64,000 nucleotides of DNA from Asterias amurensis (Eukaryota; Echinodermata; Asteroidea; Forcipulatida; Asteriidae), in the NCBI RefSeq assembly GCF_032118995.1, contig NC_092660.1:4851501-4915500 (forward strand), in the 5' to 3' direction. Below, piece after piece: positions 63,758-64,000 of this stretch (position 1 is its first letter; the number at the start of each line of letters is the position of its first letter). The notes beneath the pieces are model-generated. The model was not told the DNA's origin and made no database searches. It was given only the letters and a program-made list of their open reading frames with translations. Made by a program: the position numbers and the translations under genes.

Positions 63758-64000
63758 GAGCTATGATTTTGCTATGATCGAATGTTGAATGAGCACTCCC
63801 TTGAAGTGATGGAGATCAAATATAAAATCACATCCCAGTTTCCACTAGGTTGCTTAAAAGCACTTCCATTACAATCACATTGCTATAAATTAATACTGAT
63901 AATAACAAAGTACACAGTAATTGCATACTATAGCTGTGCAAATGACTCGTAATAGAAACATATAAAATTGCAATTTACAAATATGCCAGATGGGGAACAG

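Overview
This is nuclear genomic DNA from an invertebrate animal. Coding sequence is split into short exons with GT/AG introns, the DNA is AT-rich, and introns and intergenic DNA are packed with short inverted-repeat elements, tRNA-derived SINEs and LINE tails. Nothing bacterial or organellar is visible. My best guess is a marine deuterostome, probably an echinoderm (sea-star-like). That guess rests on the overall look of the genes and repeats and is not proven here.

Four protein-coding genes can be read exon by exon from conserved motifs and matching intron phases. (1) AOPEP, minus strand, 18018 down to 3055: an M1-family zinc aminopeptidase in ten recognisable coding exons. Splice sites and the HEVTH zinc exon are intact, but four exons carry small indels that break the frame. 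(2) HSDL2, plus strand, 19754 to 26956: eight coding exons, 419 residues, fully intact, with an SDR domain, an SCP2 domain and a C-terminal SKL peroxisomal signal. It is head-to-head with AOPEP. (3) An HD-type predicted phosphohydrolase, minus strand, 32422 down to 29475: four coding exons, 237 residues, intact, convergent with HSDL2. (4) The 3' part of a TESK-type (LIMK/TESK family) protein kinase, minus strand, 57286 down to 43504: seven coding exons, intact. Its N-lobe exons were not found and probably lie beyond position 64000.

Layout: 1-3054 is intergenic with an inverted partial copy of an AOPEP exon/intron junction and a cluster of nuclear-receptor half-sites. 3055-18018 is AOPEP with repeat-filled introns, including a 62-unit AAT array at a LINE tail. 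18019-19753 is the shared upstream region. 19754-26956 is HSDL2. 26957-29474 is the convergent intergenic gap. 29475-32422 is the HD gene. 32454-43503 is an 11 kb gene-poor stretch with minisatellite and mobile elements. 43504-57286 is TESK. 57287-64000 holds only repeats and unassigned DNA, probably TESK intron.

The dominant repeat signal is a set of four short foldback element families (called A to D here), all bounded by TTAA. An empty-site comparison inside the window shows that family A inserts at TTAA and duplicates it. A nested family B insertion shows the same. This points to piggyBac-type mobilisation of non-autonomous elements. The four genes do not form an operon or pathway; they are neighbours. 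AOPEP, HSDL2 and TESK1 all lie on human chromosome 9, which suggests old linkage.
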